Positions 31,550-32,000 of a stretch of 32,000 nucleotides of DNA are shown piece by piece. Source of the stretch: Acidobacteriota bacterium (GTDB lineage: Bacteria; Acidobacteriota; Polarisedimenticolia; JBFMGF01); NCBI GenBank assembly GCA_040752675.1, contig JBFMGF010000054.1, forward strand, positions 1 through 32,000, in the 5' to 3' direction. Both the position numbers and the translations under genes were made by a program. The notes beneath the pieces are model-generated. The model did no database searches. It was not told the origin of the DNA and saw only the letters and a list, made by a program, of their open reading frames with translations. The stretch's first letter is position 1, and each line of letters opens with the position of its first letter.

Positions 31550-32000
31550 TTAGAATGTATATTTTATCCCAACTCCCAGAGAAAATCCACCGTACTTGAT
31601 ATTTCCGCCGTTGACATAATACATGCCACCATCCAGGATCCCATCACCATTGAAATCAAATGCCCCTCCCGAAGATATGCCATATGGCTCACCATATATT
31701 GGTGGAACAGTTTCCCAATCTTCTACTTCCAAGTTAGGAAACCCGCGCCCAAATTTTTCTACTCCGTCAACTTTAACGCTCATCCTTTTTGATGCAAAGA
31801 CATATTTCGCATCCATGAAGATTGCCCAATGCTTCTTGAAAGTATAATCAAAACCTCCCGCGACATGATATTCGAGCGAGTCCGGCGCTTCCACCGTTAC
31901 GGGGCCCAGATCTCTGTTCAGGTATTCTGATTGATAGGCAGACATGAATGTTCCAATGGACCGATCGATTCTTGAGGAAAACTGATCCAGCTCGGATGAT
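31550..32000 (-). CDS. Outer-membrane beta-barrel protein (partial, N-terminus beyond right edge)
   Basis: The frame is open from the right edge (first full codon at 31999) to the stop at 31550, giving about 149 C-terminal residues. Alternating hydrophobic strands such as YHVAGGFDYTFKKHWAIFMD and AKYVFASKRMSVKVD end with GGFSLGVGIKYTF. A terminal Phe on an amphipathic strand is the usual recognition signal of the outer-membrane assembly machinery. An OmpW-like barrel is possible but the family is not certain. An Asp-rich turn (FDFNGDGILDGG) lies near the end. The 5S rRNA gene begins 18 bp downstream on the same strand. Confidence 0.7.
   Translation of the reverse strand, partial: SSELDQFSSRIDRSIGTFMSAYQSEYLNRDLGPVTVEAPDSLEYHVAGGFDYTFKKHWAIFMDAKYVFASKRMSVKVDGVEKFGRGFPNLEVEDWETVPPIYGEPYGISSGGAFDFNGDGILDGGMYYVNGGNIKYGGFSLGVGIKYTF

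Overview
The window is about 32 kb of an unnamed bacterial chromosome. It looks like a diderm (Gram-negative-type) organism: an outer-membrane barrel C-terminus ending in Phe, several Sec-exported proteins, a periplasmic peptide-binding protein without a lipobox, and a RodZ-like envelope protein. A SpoIVB-like S55 protein, a giant S8 protease with MopE-type motifs and a three-cysteine LarE would suit Acidobacteriota, Aminicenantota or a related deep lineage. That placement is inference only. Genes are tightly packed and many starts overlap the upstream stop (ATGA or TAATG). I see no insertion sequence, phage, CRISPR array or tRNA.

Layout. 1-1529 (-): secreted M28 zinc peptidase cut by the left edge. 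1673-3025 (+): MOFRL-family glycerate kinase. 3092-6550 (+): a cluster with a helical-repeat protein, a short RodZ-like membrane protein, a second helical-repeat protein sharing an 86-residue module with the first, and a PP2C phosphatase behind its own strong promoter. 6614-8380 (-): secreted MXAN_6640-like metalloprotease homologue with an altered active-site motif. It is divergent from argS (8501-10456, +). 10628-19125 (+): a YfhL-type ferredoxin, then a tightly coupled run of S55 protein, beta-propeller protein, peptide-binding protein, two ABC permeases and a small signal peptidase. larE (19100-19912, -) converges on the end of this run with a 26-bp overlap.

20265-28247 (+) is one gene for a 2660-residue secreted subtilase. 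It has an intact catalytic tetrad, at least ten Asp-rich calcium-type motifs and a C-terminal MopE-type pair. Its leader holds two promoter-like sites and inverted repeats, and a strong intrinsic terminator ends it. 28313-31272 (-) is the housekeeping set yebC-ruvC-ruvA-ruvB. 31414-31531 (-) is a 5S rRNA gene with its own terminator, 18 bp after the stop of an outer-membrane protein gene (31550 to the right edge) and with no 23S gene beside it.

Themes. Four separate protease-related exported proteins and a peptide-uptake operon suggest a life based on protein degradation. The most system-like unknowns are the helical-repeat/RodZ/PP2C cluster and the coupled S55-propeller-peptide transporter-signal peptidase operon. 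Two genes (glycerate kinase and the MXAN_6640-like protein) have near-consensus promoters so close to their ATG that their mRNAs should be almost leaderless.
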